Assembly (NCBI GenBank): GCA_024362935.1
Contig: JANCRA010000060.1
Span: 560,501-624,500, forward strand
Length of the DNA: 64,000 nt
Origin: Setophaga petechia
Lineage: Eukaryota > Chordata > Aves > Passeriformes > Parulidae
Direction of reading: 5' to 3'
The notes beneath the pieces were generated by a model that saw nothing but the letters and a program-made list of their open reading frames with translations, ran no database searches and was not told the DNA's origin. Of the stretch, positions 23,982 through 35,920 are shown one piece after another. A program made the position numbers and the translations under genes. Numbering within the stretch: position 1 is the stretch's first letter; every line of letters begins with the position of its first letter.

Positions 23982-25568
23982 GACAACTTTCTTTTTCTTG
24001 CTGCAAAACAGTCTGCAGCCCTCTGTGCAACCTGTACAGCACGATGGAAGTTGCTTAATGAGCAGGAACATTTTCTCCTAGTGAGAGATAGTGAAAAAGC
24101 TTTTTGCTTAGATGTAGGTTACCACAGGCAGTTACTGCAGTGCACTTCAAAGCTAATAGATGCACAACACTGGGATTGTGTGCCCAGCTTGCAAAGTGAT
24201 AGAAAACAGTACCTTTCCACTCTTCCTGCCTTTTCCATGCACATTACTATTCGAATGGAAAGAATTTTAGACAACTTTCTTTGGCTTCTTGCAAAACACT
24301 CTGCACACCTGCCTGCAATCTCTAGAAGTCGATGGGAGATATTTTCTGAACTGGCTCAGTTTCTCTTTGCAAGACATGGGGAAAAAGCAATTTGCTTAGA
24401 TATAGGTGAAAAGAGGCACCTACTACAGTGCACTGCAAGCTAATTGCTGCACAACACGCAGATTGTGTAAGCAGGTTGCAAACTGATAGAAAACAGTACC
24501 TCTCCCTTCTCCTGCCTTTTCTATTCACATTTCTATTTGAATGCAAGGCGTTTTAGACAACTTTCTTTTGCTTCTTGCAAAACACTCTGCACACCTGCCT
24601 GCAATCTCTAGAACTCGATGGGAGATGTTTTCTGAACTGGCTCAGTTTCTCCTTGCGAGACATGGGGAAAAAGCAATTTGCTTAGATGCAGGTGAAAAGA
24701 GGCACCTACTACAGTGCACTGAAAAACTAATTGCTGCACAACTCTGGGATTGTGTAAGCAGCTTACAAACAGATAGAAAACAGCACCTTTCCACTCTCCT
24801 GCCTTTTCCATTGGCATTACTATTCGAATGGCAGCAGTTTTGGACAACTTTCTTTTGCTTCTTGCAAAACACTCTGCACACCTCCGTGCAACTTCTAGAA
24901 AAAATGAGAGTTGTTTTCTGAACTGGTACAGTTTCTCCTGAAGAGATATAATGCAAACGCTATTGGCTTAGATGTAGTAACAATAGGCAATTATTACAGT
25001 GCACTGCAAAGTCAATCGTAGTATAACACTGGGATTGTGTGTCCAGCTTGCAAACTGGTAGAAAACAGTACCTATCCGCTCTCCTGCATTTTCCCTTTCC
25101 AGGAACATTCGAATTGATGGCTTTTTTGGACAAGTTACTTTTTCTTGTTGCAAAACCCTCTGCAGACCTGCCTGCAACCTCTAGAGCACGATGGGAGGTT
25201 TTTTGTGAACAGACACAGTTTCTCCTGGCGAGACATAATGAAAAAGCTTTTTGCTAAGGTGTAGCCGGCAGGAGACGCTAAAGACCAGGAGACGGAGCAC
25301 TGTGCCTTTAAGCGCCGCTTCCGGGTGTCTGTCGGCCGTAGCTGTTCTCCGGAGCACGCCGCGATCTCCGTAACGACACCAGATTCTTCGCGCCAAGAAG
25401 CGTCTTCTCCTTCTCCGGAAAACAGAGACTGCGGCAGCTTCTGAACGGCGAACTACGAAGCGGCACAAAACTGGGATTGGGTAAGCAGCTTTCAAAGTGA
25501 TAAAAAACAGTACTTTCCCACTCTCTTGCCTTTCCCTTCACAATAATACTTGAAAGGAAGGCGTCTTA
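23982..25568. repeat. D-block 7
   Basis: Standard block; CGCTATTGG in D5; partner of D-block 4. Confidence 0.93.
25265..25463 (+). promoter_or_regulatory. CpG-rich module 7, promoter-like
   Basis: Has ATCTCCGTAAC, unlike its duplication partner module 4 (ATCTGCGTAAC). This single site has therefore changed, or been converted, since the duplication. Confidence 0.5.
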
Positions 25569-27284
25569 GACAAGTTTCTTTTTCTTCTTACAGAACACAC
25601 TGCAGCCCTCTGTGCAACTTCTAGAACACGATAGGAAATGTTTAGTGAGCAGGAAGGTTTTCTCCTTGCGAGACATAGTGAAAAAGCTATTTGCTTAGAT
25701 GTAGGTGACAAGAAACACTTACTGCAGTGCACTGAAAATGTAACTGCTACACAGCACTGCGATTGTGTTACCAGCCTGCAAAGTGCTAGAAAACAGTACT
25801 TTCCCACTCACTTGCCTTTCCCTTCACATTAATACTTGAAAGGAAGGCGTCTTAGACAACTTTCTTTTTCTTGCTGCAAAACACACTGCAGCCCTCTGTG
25901 CAACTTCTAGAACACGATAGGAAATGTTTAGTGAGCAGGAAGGTTTTCTCCTTGCGACACATAGTGAAAAAGCTATTTGCTTAAATGTAGGTGACAAGAA
26001 ACACTTACTGCAGTGCACTGAAAAGCTAATTGCTACACAGAACTGGGATTGTGTTAGCAGCTTGCAAAGTGCTAGAAAACAGTACTTTCCCACTCTCTTG
26101 CCTTTCCCTTCACATTAATACTTGAAAGGAAGGCGTCTTAGACAACTTTCTTTTTCTTGCTGCAAAACACACTGCAGCCCTCTGTGCAACTTCTAGAACA
26201 CGATAGGAAATGTTTAGTGAGCAGGAAGGTTTTCTCCTTGCGAGACATAGTGAAAAAGCTTTTTGCTTAGATGTAGGTGACAAGAAACACTTACTGCAGT
26301 GCACTGAGCAGCTAACTGCTACACAGCACTAGGATTGTGTTAGCAGCTTGCAAAGTGATAGAAAACAGTACTTTCCCACTCTCTTGCCTTTCCCTTCACA
26401 TTAATACTTGAAAGCAAGGCGTCTTAGACAACTTTCTTTTACATTTTGCAAAACACACTGCAGCCCTCTGTGCAACTTCTACAACACGATGGAAGTTGTT
26501 TAGTGAGAAGCAACGTTTTCCCCTTGCGAGACAAAGTGAAAAAGCTATTTGCTCAGATGTAGGTATCAAGAAACACTTACTGCAGTGCACTGACAAGCTA
26601 ATTGCTACACAGCACTGCGATTGTGTTAGCAGCTTGCAAAGTGATAGAAAACAGTACTTTCCCACTCTCTTGCCTTTCCCTTCACATTAATACTTGAAAG
26701 GAAGGCGTCTTAGACAACTTTCTTTTTCTTGTTACAGAACACACTGTAGCCCTCTGTGAAACTTCTAGAACACGATAAGAGATGTTTAGTGAGCAAGAAG
26801 GTTTTCTCCTTGCGAGACATAGTGAAAAAGCTATTTGCTTAGATGTAGGTGACAAGAAACACTTACTGCAGTGCACTGAAAAGCTAACTGCTACACAGCA
26901 CTGCGATTGTGTTAGCAGCCTGCAAAGTGCTAGAAAACAGTACTTTCCCACTCTCTTGCCTTTCCCTTCACATTATTACTTGAAAGGAAGGCATCTTAGA
27001 CAACTTTCTTTTTCTTGTTACAGAACACACTGCAGCCCTCAGTGCAACTTCTAGAACACGATAGGAGATGTTTAGTGAGCAAGAAGGTTTTCTCCTTGCG
27101 AGACATAATGAAAAAGCTATTTGCTTAGATGTAGGTGAGAAGAAACACTTACTGCAGTGCACTGAAAAACTAACTGCTACACAGCTCTGCGATTGTGTTA
27201 GCAGCCTGCAAAGTGCTAGAAAACAGTACTTTCCCACTCTCTTGCCTTTCCCTTCACATTAATACTTGAAAGGAAGGCGTCTTA
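25569..27284. repeat. Six canonical monomers between D-blocks 7 and 8
   Basis: Exactly 6 x 286 bp: two ordinary monomers that end the right copy of the 11.34-kb duplication, then an a-type, a c-type and two b-type monomers. The last has CCCTCAGTGCAAC and GACATAATGAAAAAG, shared with the monomer before D-block 10. Confidence 0.93.
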
Positions 27285-28871
27285 GACAACTTTCTTTTTC
27301 TTGCTGCAAAACAGTCTGCAGCCCTCTGTGCAACCTGTACAGCACGATGGAAGTTGCTTAATGAGCAGGAACATTTTCTCCTAGTGAGAGATAGTGAAAA
27401 AGCTTTTTGCTTAGATGTAGGTTACCACAGGCAGTTACTGCAGTGCACTTCAAAGCTAATAGATGCACAACACTGGGATTGTGTGCCCAGCTTGCAAAGT
27501 GATAGAAAACAGTACCTTTCCACTCTTCCTGCCTTTTCCATGCACATTACTATTCGAATGGAAAGAATTTTAGACAACTTTCTTTGGCTTCTTGCAAAAC
27601 ACTCTGCACACCTGCCTGCAATCTCTAGAAGTCGATGGGAGATATTTTCTGAACTGGCTCAGTTTCTCTTTGCAAGACATGGGGAAAAAGCAATTTGCTT
27701 AGATATAGGTGAAAAGAGGCACCTACTACAGTGCACTGCAAGCTAATTGCTGCACAACACGCAGATTGTGTAAGCAGGTTGCAAACTGATAGAAAACAGT
27801 ACCTCTCCCTTCTCCTGCCTTTTCTATTCACATTTCTATTTGAATGCAAGGCGTTTTAGACAACTTTCTTTTGCTTCTTGCAAAACACTCTGCACACCTG
27901 CCTGCAATCTCTAGAACTCGATGGGAGATGTTTTCTGAACTGGCTCAGTTTCTCCTTGCGAGACATGGGGAAAAAGCAATTTGCTTAGATGCAGGTGAAA
28001 AGAGGCACCTACTACAGTGCACTGAAAAACTAATTGCTGCACAACTCTGGGATTGTGTAAGCAGCTTACAAACAGATAGAAAACAGCACCTTTCCACTCT
28101 CCTGCCTTTTCCATTGGCATTACTATTCGAATGGCAGCAGTTTTGGACAACTTTCTTTTGCTTCTTGCAAAACACTCTGCACACCTCCGTGCAACTTCTA
28201 GAAAAAATGAGAGTTGTTTTCTGAACTGGTACAGTTTCTCCTGAAGAGATATAATGCAAACGCTATTGGCTTAGATGTAGTAACAATAGGCAATTATTAC
28301 AGTGCACTGCAAAGTCAATCGTAGTATAACACTGGGATTGTGTGTCCAGCTTGCAAACTGGTAGAAAACAGTACCTATCCGCTCTCCTGCATTTTCCCTT
28401 TCCAGGAACATTCGAATTGATGGCTTTTTTGGACAAGTTACTTTTTCTTGTTGCAAAACCCTCTGCAGACCTGCCTGCAACCTCTAGAGCACGATGGGAG
28501 GTTTTTTGTGAACAGACACAGTTTCTCCTGGCGAGACATAATGAAAAAGCTTTTTGCTAAGGTGTAGCCGGCAGGAGACGCTAAAGACCAGGAGACGGAG
28601 CACTGTGCCTTTAAGCGCCGCTTCCGGGTGTCTGTCGGCCGTAGCTGTTCTCCGGAGCACGCCGCGATCTCCGTAACGACACCAGATTCTTCGCGCCAAG
28701 AAGCGTCTTCTCCTTCTCCGGAAAACAGAGACTGCGGCAGCTTCTGAACGGCGAACTACGAAGCGGCACAAAACTGGGATTGGGTAAGCAGCTTTCAAAG
28801 TGATAAAAAACAGTACTTTCCCACTCTCTTGCCTTTCCCTTCACATTAATACTTGAAAGGAAGGCGTCTTA
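27285..28871. repeat. D-block 8
   Basis: Standard block; CGCTATTGG in D5. Its right edge reads TTCACATTAATAC where the other D-blocks read TTCACAATAATAC. Confidence 0.93.
28568..28766 (+). promoter_or_regulatory. CpG-rich module 8, promoter-like
   Basis: Has ATCTCCGTAAC and an intact E2F-like palindrome; the downstream donor- and acceptor-like sites are intact. Confidence 0.5.
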
Positions 28872-29443
28872 GACAAGTTTCTTTTTCTTCTTACAGAACA
28901 CACTGCAGCCCTCTGTGCAACTTCTAGAACACGATAGGAAATGTTTAGTGAGCAGGAAGGTTTTCTCCTTGCGAGACATAGTGAAAAAGCTATTTGCTTA
29001 GATGTAGGTGACAAGAAACACTTACTGCAGTGCACTGAAAATGTAACTGCTACACAGCACTGCGATTGTGTTACCAGCCTGCAAAGTGCTAGAAAACAGT
29101 ACTTTCCCACTCTCTTGCCTTTCCCTTCACATTAATACTTGAAAGGAAGGCGTCTTAGACAACTTTCTTTTACATTTTGCAAAACACACTGCAGCCCTCT
29201 GTGCAACTTCTACATCACGATGGAAGTTGTTTAGTGAGCAGCAACGTTTTCCCCTTGCGAGACAAAGTGAAAAAGCTATTTGCTCAGATGTAGGTATCAA
29301 GAAACACTTACTGCCGTGCACTGACAAGCTAATTGCTACACAGCACTGCGATTGTGTTAGCAGCTCTCAAAGTGCTAGAAAACAGTACTTTCCCACTCTC
29401 TTGCCTTTCCCTTCACATTAATACTTGAAAGGAAGGCGTCTTA
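28872..29443. repeat. Two canonical monomers between D-blocks 8 and 9
   Basis: One b-type monomer following the D-block and one c-type monomer with TCTACATCACG. This is the shortest spacing seen, giving a 2,159-bp higher-order unit. It recurs at 33762-34333 and 62347-62918. Confidence 0.93.
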
Positions 29444-31030
29444 GACAACTTTCTTTTTCTTGCTGCAAAACAGTCTGCAGCCCTCTGTGCAACCTGTACA
29501 GCACGATGGAAGTTGCTTAATGAGCAGGAACATTTTCTCCTAGTGAGAGATAATGAAAAAGCTTTTTGCTTAGATGTAGGTTACCACAGGCAGTTACTGC
29601 AGTGCACTTCAAAGCTAATAGATGCACAACACTGGGATTGTGTGCCCAGCTTGCAAAGTGATAGAAAACAGTACCTTTCCACTCTTCCTGCCTTTTCCAT
29701 GCACATTACTATTCGAATGGAAAGAATTTTAGACAACTTTCTTTGGCTTCTTGCAAAACACTCTGCACACCTGCCTGCAATCTCTAGAAGTCGATGGGAG
29801 ATATTTTCTGAACTGGCTCAGTTTCTCTTTGCAAGACATGGGGAAAAAGCAATTTGCTTAGATATAGGTGAAAAGAGGCACCTACTACAGTGCACTGCAA
29901 GCTAATTGCTGCACAACACGCAGATTGTGTAAGCAGGTTGCAAACTGATAGAAAACAGTACCTCTCCCTTCTCCTGCCTTTTCTATTCACATTTCTATTT
30001 GAATGCAAGGCGTTTTAGACAACTTTCTTTTGCTTCTTGCAAAACACTCTGCACACCTGCCTGCAATCTCTAGAACTCGATGGGAGATGTTTTCTGAACT
30101 GGCTCAGTTTCTCCTTGCGAGACATGGGGAAAAAGCAATTTGCTTAGATGCAGGTGAAAAGAGGCACCTACTACAGTGCACTGAAAAACTAATTGCTGCA
30201 CAACTCTGGGATTGTGTAAGCAGCTTACAAACAGATAGAAAACAGCACCTTTCCACTCTCCTGCCTTTTCCATTCGCATTACTATTCGAATGGCAGCAGT
30301 TTTGGACAACTTTCTTTTGCTTCTTGCAAAACACTCTGCACACCTCCGTGCAACTTCTAGAAAAAATGAGAGTTGTTTTCTGAACTGGTACAGTTTCTCC
30401 TGAAGAGATATAATGCAAACGCTACTGGCTTAGATGTAGTAACAATAGGCAATTATTACAGTGCACTGCAAAGTCAATCGTAGTATAACACTGGGATTGT
30501 GTGTCCAGCTTGCAAACTGGTAGAAAACAGTACCTATCCGCTCTCCTGCATTTTCCCTTTCCAGGAACATTCGAATTGATGGCTTTTTTGGACAAGTTAC
30601 TTTTTCTTGTTGCAAAACCCTCTGCAGACCTGCCTGCAACCTCTAGAGCACGATGGGAGGTTTTTTGTGAACAGACACAGTTTCTCCTGGCGAGACATAA
30701 TGAAAAAGCTTTTTGCTAAGGTGTAGCCGGCAGGAGACGCTAAAGACCAGGAGACGGAGCACTGTGCCTTTAAGCGCCGCTTCCGGGTGTCTGTCGGCCG
30801 TAGCTGTTCTCCGGAGCACGCCGCGATCTGCGTAACGACACCAGATTCTTCGCGCCAAGAAGCGTCTTCTCCTTCTCCGGAAAACAGAGACTGCGGCAGC
30901 TTCTGAACGGCGAACTACGAAGCGGCACAAAACTGGGATTGGGTAAGCAGCTTTCAAAGTGATAAAAAACAGTACTTTCCCACTCTCTTGCCTTTCCCTT
31001 CACAATAATACTTGAAAGGAAGGCGTCTTA
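29444..31030. repeat. D-block 9
   Basis: Distinguished by GAGATAATGAAAAAG in D1 and CCATTCGCATT in D3/D4, both shared with D-block 11 (4,890 bp downstream). CCATTCGCATT is also in D-block 15. Confidence 0.93.
30727..30925 (+). promoter_or_regulatory. CpG-rich module 9, promoter-like
   Basis: ATCTGCGTAAC variant with an intact E2F-like palindrome. Confidence 0.5.
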
Positions 31031-32174
31031 GACAAGTTTCTTTTTCTTCTTACAGAACACACTGCAGCCCTCTGTGCAACTTCTAGAACACGATAGGAGA
31101 TGTTTAGTGAGCAAGAAGGTTTTCTCCTTGCTAGACAGAGGCATAAAGCTATTTGCTTAGATGTAGGTGACAAGAAACACTTACTGCAGTGCACTGAAAA
31201 TGTAACTGCTACACAGCACTGCGATTGTGTTACCAGCCTGCAAAGTGCTAGAAAACAGTACTTTCCCACTCTCTTGCCTTTCCCTTCACATTAATACTTG
31301 AAAGGAAGGCATCTTAGACAACTTTCTTTTTCTTCCTGCAAAACACACTGCAGCCCTCTGTGCAACTTCTAGAACACGATAGGAGATGTTTAGTGAGCAA
31401 GAAGGTTTTCTCCTTGCGAGACATAGTGAAAAAGCCATTTCCTTAGATGTAGGTGACAAGAAACACTTACTGCAGTGCACTGAAAAGCTAACTGCTACAC
31501 AGCACTAGGATTGTGTTAGCAGCTTGCAAAGTGCTAGAAAACAGTACTTTCCCACTCTCTTGCCTTTCCCTTCACATTAATACTTGAAAGGAAGGCATCT
31601 TAGACAACTTTCTTTTTCTTGTTACAGAACACACTGCAGCCCTCTGTGCAACTTCTACAACACGATGGAAGTTGTTTAGTGAGCAGGAAGGTTTTCTCCT
31701 TGCGAGACATAGTGAAAAAGCTATTTGCTTAGATGTAGGTGACAAGAAACACTTACTGCAGTGCACTGAAAAGCTAACTGCTACACAGCACTGCGATTGT
31801 GTTAGCAGCCTGCAAAGTGCTAGAAAACAGTACTTTCCAACTCTCTTACATTTCCCTTCACATTAATACTTGAAAGGAAGGCATCTTAGACAACTTTCTT
31901 TTTCTTGTTGCAGAACACACTGCAGCCCTCAGTGCAACTTCTAGAACACGATAGGAGATGTTTAGTGAGCAAGAAGGTTTTCTCCTTGCGAGACATAATG
32001 AAAAAGCTATTTGCTTAGATGTAGGTGAGAAGAAACACTTACTGCAGTGCACTGAAAAACTAACTGCTACACAGCTCTGCGATTGTGTTAGCAGCCTGCA
32101 AAGTGCTAGAAAACAGTACTTTCCCACTCTCTTGCCTTTCCCTTCACATTAATACTTGAAAGGAAGGCGTCTTA
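31031..32174. repeat. Four canonical monomers between D-blocks 9 and 10
   Basis: Exactly 4 x 286 bp. Contains an e-type monomer, a monomer with AAAAAGCCATTTCC, and one with AACTCTCTTACATTTCCC; these are useful private markers. The last monomer (TTGTTGCAG) starts the right copy of the 4,890-bp duplication. Confidence 0.93.
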
Positions 32175-33761
32175 GACAACTTTCTTTTTCTTGCTGCAAA
32201 ACAGTCTGCAGCCCTCTGTGCAACCTGTACAGCACGATGGAAGTTGCTTAATGAGCAGGAACATTTTCTCCTAGTGAGAGATAGTGAAAAAGCTTTTTGC
32301 TTAGATGTAGGTTACCACAGGCAGTTACTGCAGTGCACTTCAAAGCTAATAGATGCACAACACTGTGATTGTGTGCCCAGCTTGCAAAGTGATAGAAAAC
32401 AGTACCTTTCCACTCTTCCTGCCTTTTCCATGCACATTACTATTCGAATGGAAAGAATTTTAGACAACTTTCTTTGGCTTCTTGCAAAACACTCTGCACA
32501 CCTGCCTGCAATCTCTAGAAGTCGATGGGAGATATTTTCTGAACTGGCTCAGTTTCTCTTTGCAAGACATGGGGAAAAAGCAATTTGCTTAGATATAGGT
32601 GAAAAGAGGCACCTACTACAGTGCACTGCAAGCTAATTGCTGCACAACACGCAGATTGTGTAAGCAGGTTGCAAACTGATAGAAAACAGTACCTCTCCCT
32701 TCTCCTGCCTTTTCTATTCACATTTCTATTTGAATGCAAGGCGTTTTAGACAACTTTCTTTTGCTTCTTGCAAAACACTCTGCACACCTGCCTGCAATCT
32801 CTAGAACTCGATGGGAGATGTTTTCTGAACTGGCTCAGTCTCTCCTTGCGAGACATGGGGAAAAAGCAATTTGCTTAGATGCAGGTGAAAAGAGGCACCT
32901 ACTACAGTGCACTGAAAAACTAATTGCTGCACAACTCTGGGATTGTGTAAGCAGCTTACAAACAGATAGAAAACAGCACCTTTCCACTCTCCTGCCTTTT
33001 CCATTGGCATTACTATTCGAATGGCAGCAGTTTTGGACAACTTTCTTTTGCTTCTTGCAAAACACTCTGCACACCTCCGTGCAACTTCTAGAAAAAATGA
33101 GAGTTGTTTTCTGAACTGGTACAGTTTCTCCTGAAGAGATATAATGCAAACGCTATTGGCTTAGATGTAGTAACAATAGGCAATTATTACAGTGCACTGC
33201 AAAGTCAATCGTAGTATAACACTGGGATTGTGTGTCCAGCTTGCAAACTGGTAGAAAACAGTACCTATCCGCTCTCCTGCATTTTCCCTTTCCAGGAACA
33301 TTCGAATTGATGGCTTTTTTGGACAAGTTACTTTTTCTTGTTGCAAAACCCTCTGCAGACCTGCCTGCAACCTCTAGAGCACGATGGGAGGTTTTTTGTG
33401 AACAGACACAGTTTCTCCTGGCGAGACATAATGAAAAAGCTTTTTGCTAAGGTGTAGCCGGCAGGAGACGCTAAAGACCAGGAGACGGAGCACTGTGCCT
33501 TTAAGCGCCGCTTCCGGGTGTCTGTCGGCCGTAGCTGTTCTCCGGAGCACGCCGCGATCTCCGTAACGACACCAGATTCTTCGCGCCAAGAAGCGTCTTC
33601 TCCTTCTCCGGAAAACAGAGACTGCGGCAGCTTCTGAACGGCGAACTACGAAGCGGCACAAAACTGGGATTGGGTAAGCAGCTTTCAAAGTGATAAAAAA
33701 CAGTACTTTCCCACTCTCTTGCCTTTCCCTTCACAATAATACTTGAAAGGAAGGCGTCTTA
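32175..33761. repeat. D-block 10
   Basis: Partner of D-block 8 at 4,890 bp. Private changes are CACTGTGATTG in D1 and CTCAGTCTCTCC in D3. Confidence 0.93.
33458..33656 (+). promoter_or_regulatory. CpG-rich module 10, promoter-like
   Basis: ATCTCCGTAAC variant, as in its duplication partner module 8. Confidence 0.5.
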
Positions 33762-34333
33762 GACAAGTTTCTTTTTCTTCTTACAGAACACACTGCAGCC
33801 CTCTGTGCAACTTCTAGAACACGATAGGAAATGTTTAGTGAGCAGGAAGGTTTTCTCCTTGCGAGACATAGTGAAAAAGCTATTTGCTTAGATGTAGGTG
33901 ACAAGAAACACTTACTGCAGTGCACTGAAAATGTAACTGCTACACAGCACTGCGATTGTGTTACCAGCCTGCAAAGTGCTAGAAAACAGTACTTTCCCAC
34001 TCTCTTGCCTTTCCCTTCACATTAATACTTGAAAGGAAGGCGTCTTAGACAACTTTCTTTTACATTTTGCAAAACACACTGCAGCCCTCTGTGCAACTTC
34101 TACATCACGATGGAAGTTGTTTAGTGAGCAGCAACGTTTTCCCCTTGCGAGACAAAGTGAAAAAGCTATTTGCTCAGATGTAGGTATCAAGAAACACTTA
34201 CTGCCGTGCACTGACAAGCTAATTGCTACACAGCACTGCGATTGTGTTAGCAGCTCTCAAAGTGCTAGAAAACAGTACTTTCCCACTCTCTTGCCTTTCC
34301 CTTCACATTAATACTTGAAAGGAAGGCGTCTTA
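33762..34333. repeat. Two canonical monomers between D-blocks 10 and 11
   Basis: Same b-type plus c-type pair as at 28872-29443, offset by 4,890 bp. Confidence 0.93.
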
Positions 34334-35920
34334 GACAACTTTCTTTTTCTTGCTGCAAAACAGTCTGCAGCCCTCTGTGCAACCTGTACAGCACGATGGA
34401 AGTTGCTTAATGAGCAGGAACATTTTCTCCTAGTGAGAGATAATGAAAAAGCTTTTTGCTTAGATGTAGGTTACCACAGGCAGTTACTGCAGTGCACTTC
34501 AAAGCTAATAGATGCACAACACTGGGATTGTGTGCCCAGCTTGCAAAGTGATAGAAAACAGTACCTTTCCACTCTTCCTGCCTTTTCCATGCACATTACT
34601 ATTCGAATGGAAAGAATTTTAGACAACTTTCTTTGGCTTCTTGCAAAACACTCTGCACACCTGCCTGCAATCTCTAGAAGTCGATGGGAGATATTTTCTG
34701 AACTGGCTCAGTTTCTCTTTGCAAGACATGGGGAAAAAGCAATTTGCTTAGATATAGGTGAAAAGAGGCACCTACTACAGTGCACTGCAAGCTAATTGCT
34801 GCACAACACGCAGATTGTGTAAGCAGGTTGCAAACTGATAGAAAACAGTACCTCTCCCTTCTCCTGCCTTTTCTATTCACATTTCTATTTGAATGCAAGG
34901 CGTTTTAGACAACTTTCTTTTGCTTCTTGCAAAACACTCTGCACACCTGCCTGCAATCTCTAGAACTCGATGGGAGATGTTTTCTGAACTGGCTCAGTTT
35001 CTCCTTGCGAGACATGGGGAAAAAGCAATTTGCTTAGATGCAGGTGAAAAGAGGCACCTACTACAGTGCACTGAAAAACTAATTGCTGCACAACTCTGGG
35101 ATTGTGTAAGCAGCTTACAAACAGATAGAAAACAGCACCTTTCCACTCTCCTGCCTTTTCCATTCGCATTACTATTCGAATGGCAGCAGTTTTGGACAAC
35201 TTTCTTTTGCTTCTTGCAAAACACTCTGCACACCTCCGTGCAACTTCTAGAAAAAATGAGAGTTGTTTTCTGAACTGGTACAGTTTCTCCTGAAGAGATA
35301 TAATGCAAACGCTACTGGCTTAGATGTAGTAACAATAGGCAATTATTACAGTGCACTGCAAAGTCAATCGTAGTATAACACTGGGATTGTGTGTCCAGCT
35401 TGCAAACTGGTAGAAAACAGTACCTATCCGCTCTCCTGCATTTTCCCTTTCCAGGAACATTCGAATTGATGGCTTTTTTGGACAAGTTACTTTTTCTTGT
35501 TGCAAAACCCTCTGCAGACCTGCCTGCAACCTCTAGAGCACGATGGGAGGTTTTTTGTGAACAGACACAGTTTCTCCTGGCGAGACATAATGAAAAAGCT
35601 TTTTGCTAAGGTGTAGCCGGCAGGAGACGCTAAAGACCAGGAGACGGAGCACTGTGCCTTTAAGCGCCGCTTCCGGGTGTCTGTCGGCCGTAGCTGTTCT
35701 CCGGAGCACGCCGCGATCTGCGTAACGACACCAGATTCTTCGCGCCAAGAAGCGTCTTCTCCTTCTCCGGAAAACAGAGACTGCGGCAGCTTCTGAACGG
35801 CGAACTACGAAGCGGCACAAAACTGGGATTGGGTAAGCAGCTTTCAAAGTGATAAAAAACAGTACTTTCCCACTCTCTTGCCTTTCCCTTCACAATAATA
35901 CTTGAAAGGAAGGCGTCTTA
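34334..35920. repeat. D-block 11
   Basis: Carries the GAGATAATGAAAAAG and CCATTCGCATT markers of D-block 9. Confidence 0.93.
35617..35815 (+). promoter_or_regulatory. CpG-rich module 11, promoter-like
   Basis: ATCTGCGTAAC variant, as in module 9. Confidence 0.5.
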
